Part shown: positions 12,555 through 13,007 of the stretch, piece after piece | Position numbering within the stretch: the first letter of the stretch is position 1 | Layout of the letters: every line of letters begins with the position of its first letter | Source of the DNA: an uncultured Lachnospiraceae bacterium | Lineage (GTDB): Bacteria; Bacillota_A; Clostridia; Lachnospirales; Lachnospiraceae | DNA length: 13,007 bases | Reading direction: 5' to 3' | Assembly (NCBI GenBank): GCA_902795985.1 | Contig: CADBNG010000356.1 | Coordinates: forward strand, 1 to 13,007 | Position numbers and translations under genes: made by a program | The notes under the pieces: generated by a model | What the model saw: only the letters and a program-made list of their open reading frames with translations | Told to the model about the DNA's origin: nothing | Databases searched by the model: none

Positions 12555-13007
12555 ATGAACGTACTGGTACTGGCGGATATTGACAAAAGAATAGAGAAGG
12601 AGTTTCCGGATTTCACTTTCCATTATGCCGGCTACGCCCTGCCGGAACGGATTCCCTCCACCCATGAGGAGATTCTGGAGCTGATCCCGGACTATGAGAT
12701 CCTGATCTGCGAATTCGATCTGATCGACAGCGAAATTCTCGATGCGGCCGCAAAGCTGAAACTGCTGATCTGCTGCCGGGGCGGCGTCCATACCGTGGTG
12801 GACGTAGGATACGCCACCCGCAAAGGGATTACGGTTAAGAACACCCCTGCCAGAAATGCCGCTTCGGTCGCGGAATATGTCCTCGGCATCATGTTCTGTC
12901 AGGACCGCCGGATTCTTAAAGCGGACCGTCTTGTAAAGGACGACGTCCTCCAGAATCAGGAATTTGTCCTTCCGGAAAAATACCGGGATTCTCTCTGGGG
13001 AATGGAC
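12555..13007 (+). CDS. D-isomer-specific 2-hydroxyacid dehydrogenase, N-terminal part
   Basis: 151 codons from ATG to the right edge with no stop; full family members are about 310-350 residues. This is the substrate-binding domain of the phosphoglycerate dehydrogenase-like (SerA/2-Hacid_dh) family, NAD(P)-dependent enzymes that interconvert 2-keto and D-2-hydroxy acids. Diagnostic parts are CCRGGVHTVVDVGYATRKGI (73-92; the usual R-x-G-x-x-N-V-D substrate loop) and VKNTPARNAASVAEYVLGIM (94-113; the family's N-T-P-G-x-N-A-x-S-V-A-E). The normally conserved 'G-V-D-N-V-D' appears as G-V-H-T-V-V-D. The NAD-binding GxGxxG and catalytic Arg/Glu/His would lie beyond the window. The gene sits 55 bp after the sulfotransferase-like gene, so it is probably in the same operon. 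Substrate unknown. Confidence 0.85.
   Translation, partial: MNVLVLADIDKRIEKEFPDFTFHYAGYALPERIPSTHEEILELIPDYEILICEFDLIDSEILDAAAKLKLLICCRGGVHTVVDVGYATRKGITVKNTPARNAASVAEYVLGIMFCQDRRILKADRLVKDDVLQNQEFVLPEKYRDSLWGMD

Overview
The window looks like chromosomal DNA of a low- to mid-GC-skewed, roughly half-GC anaerobic Gram-positive bacterium (Bacillota, Clostridia-like, plausibly gut-associated). The grounds are S-layer-homology anchoring, a Big_2 domain, Cys/His-bearing 'GHxW' repeats and a class-3-lipase-like domain in one giant secreted protein, plus consensus sigma-A promoter boxes and AGGAAGG-type ribosome sites. The lineage is an inference from domain style only.

Positions 1-9660 are a single uninterrupted minus-strand reading frame. 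It starts at 9660 and is still open at position 1, so at least 3,220 codons are present and the 3' end is missing. From the N-terminus the product has a signal peptide, a Gly-rich right-handed beta-helix, an alpha/beta-hydrolase (lipase-3-like) domain with a GYSRGG nucleophile elbow, a long region I cannot assign, a CHB_HEX_C/Fn3-associated-like domain, a second Gly-rich beta-helix with GAGIG repeats, a small Ig/MBG-like domain, about 13-14 GHxW repeats with regularly spaced Cys and His, a Big_2 domain and two SLH domains. A third SLH probably lies outside the window. It is a cell-surface adhesin/hydrolase fusion.

Positions 9661-9930 are the divergent intergenic region. It has a perfect TTGACA-16-TATAAT promoter for the giant gene, with a perfect 7-bp inverted repeat over the -35 box that could be an operator. 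It also has a weaker plus-strand promoter and two small hairpins.

Positions 9931-13007 hold three co-directional plus-strand genes with short gaps: a Wzx-type polysaccharide flippase (GTG start), a sulfotransferase-like protein, and the N-terminal half of a D-isomer-specific 2-hydroxyacid dehydrogenase that runs off the right edge. Together they look like the start or middle of a surface-glycan operon, possibly for a sulfated polysaccharide. The divergent layout suggests joint control of an SLH-anchored surface protein and of the glycan that could coat or anchor it. That link is inference.
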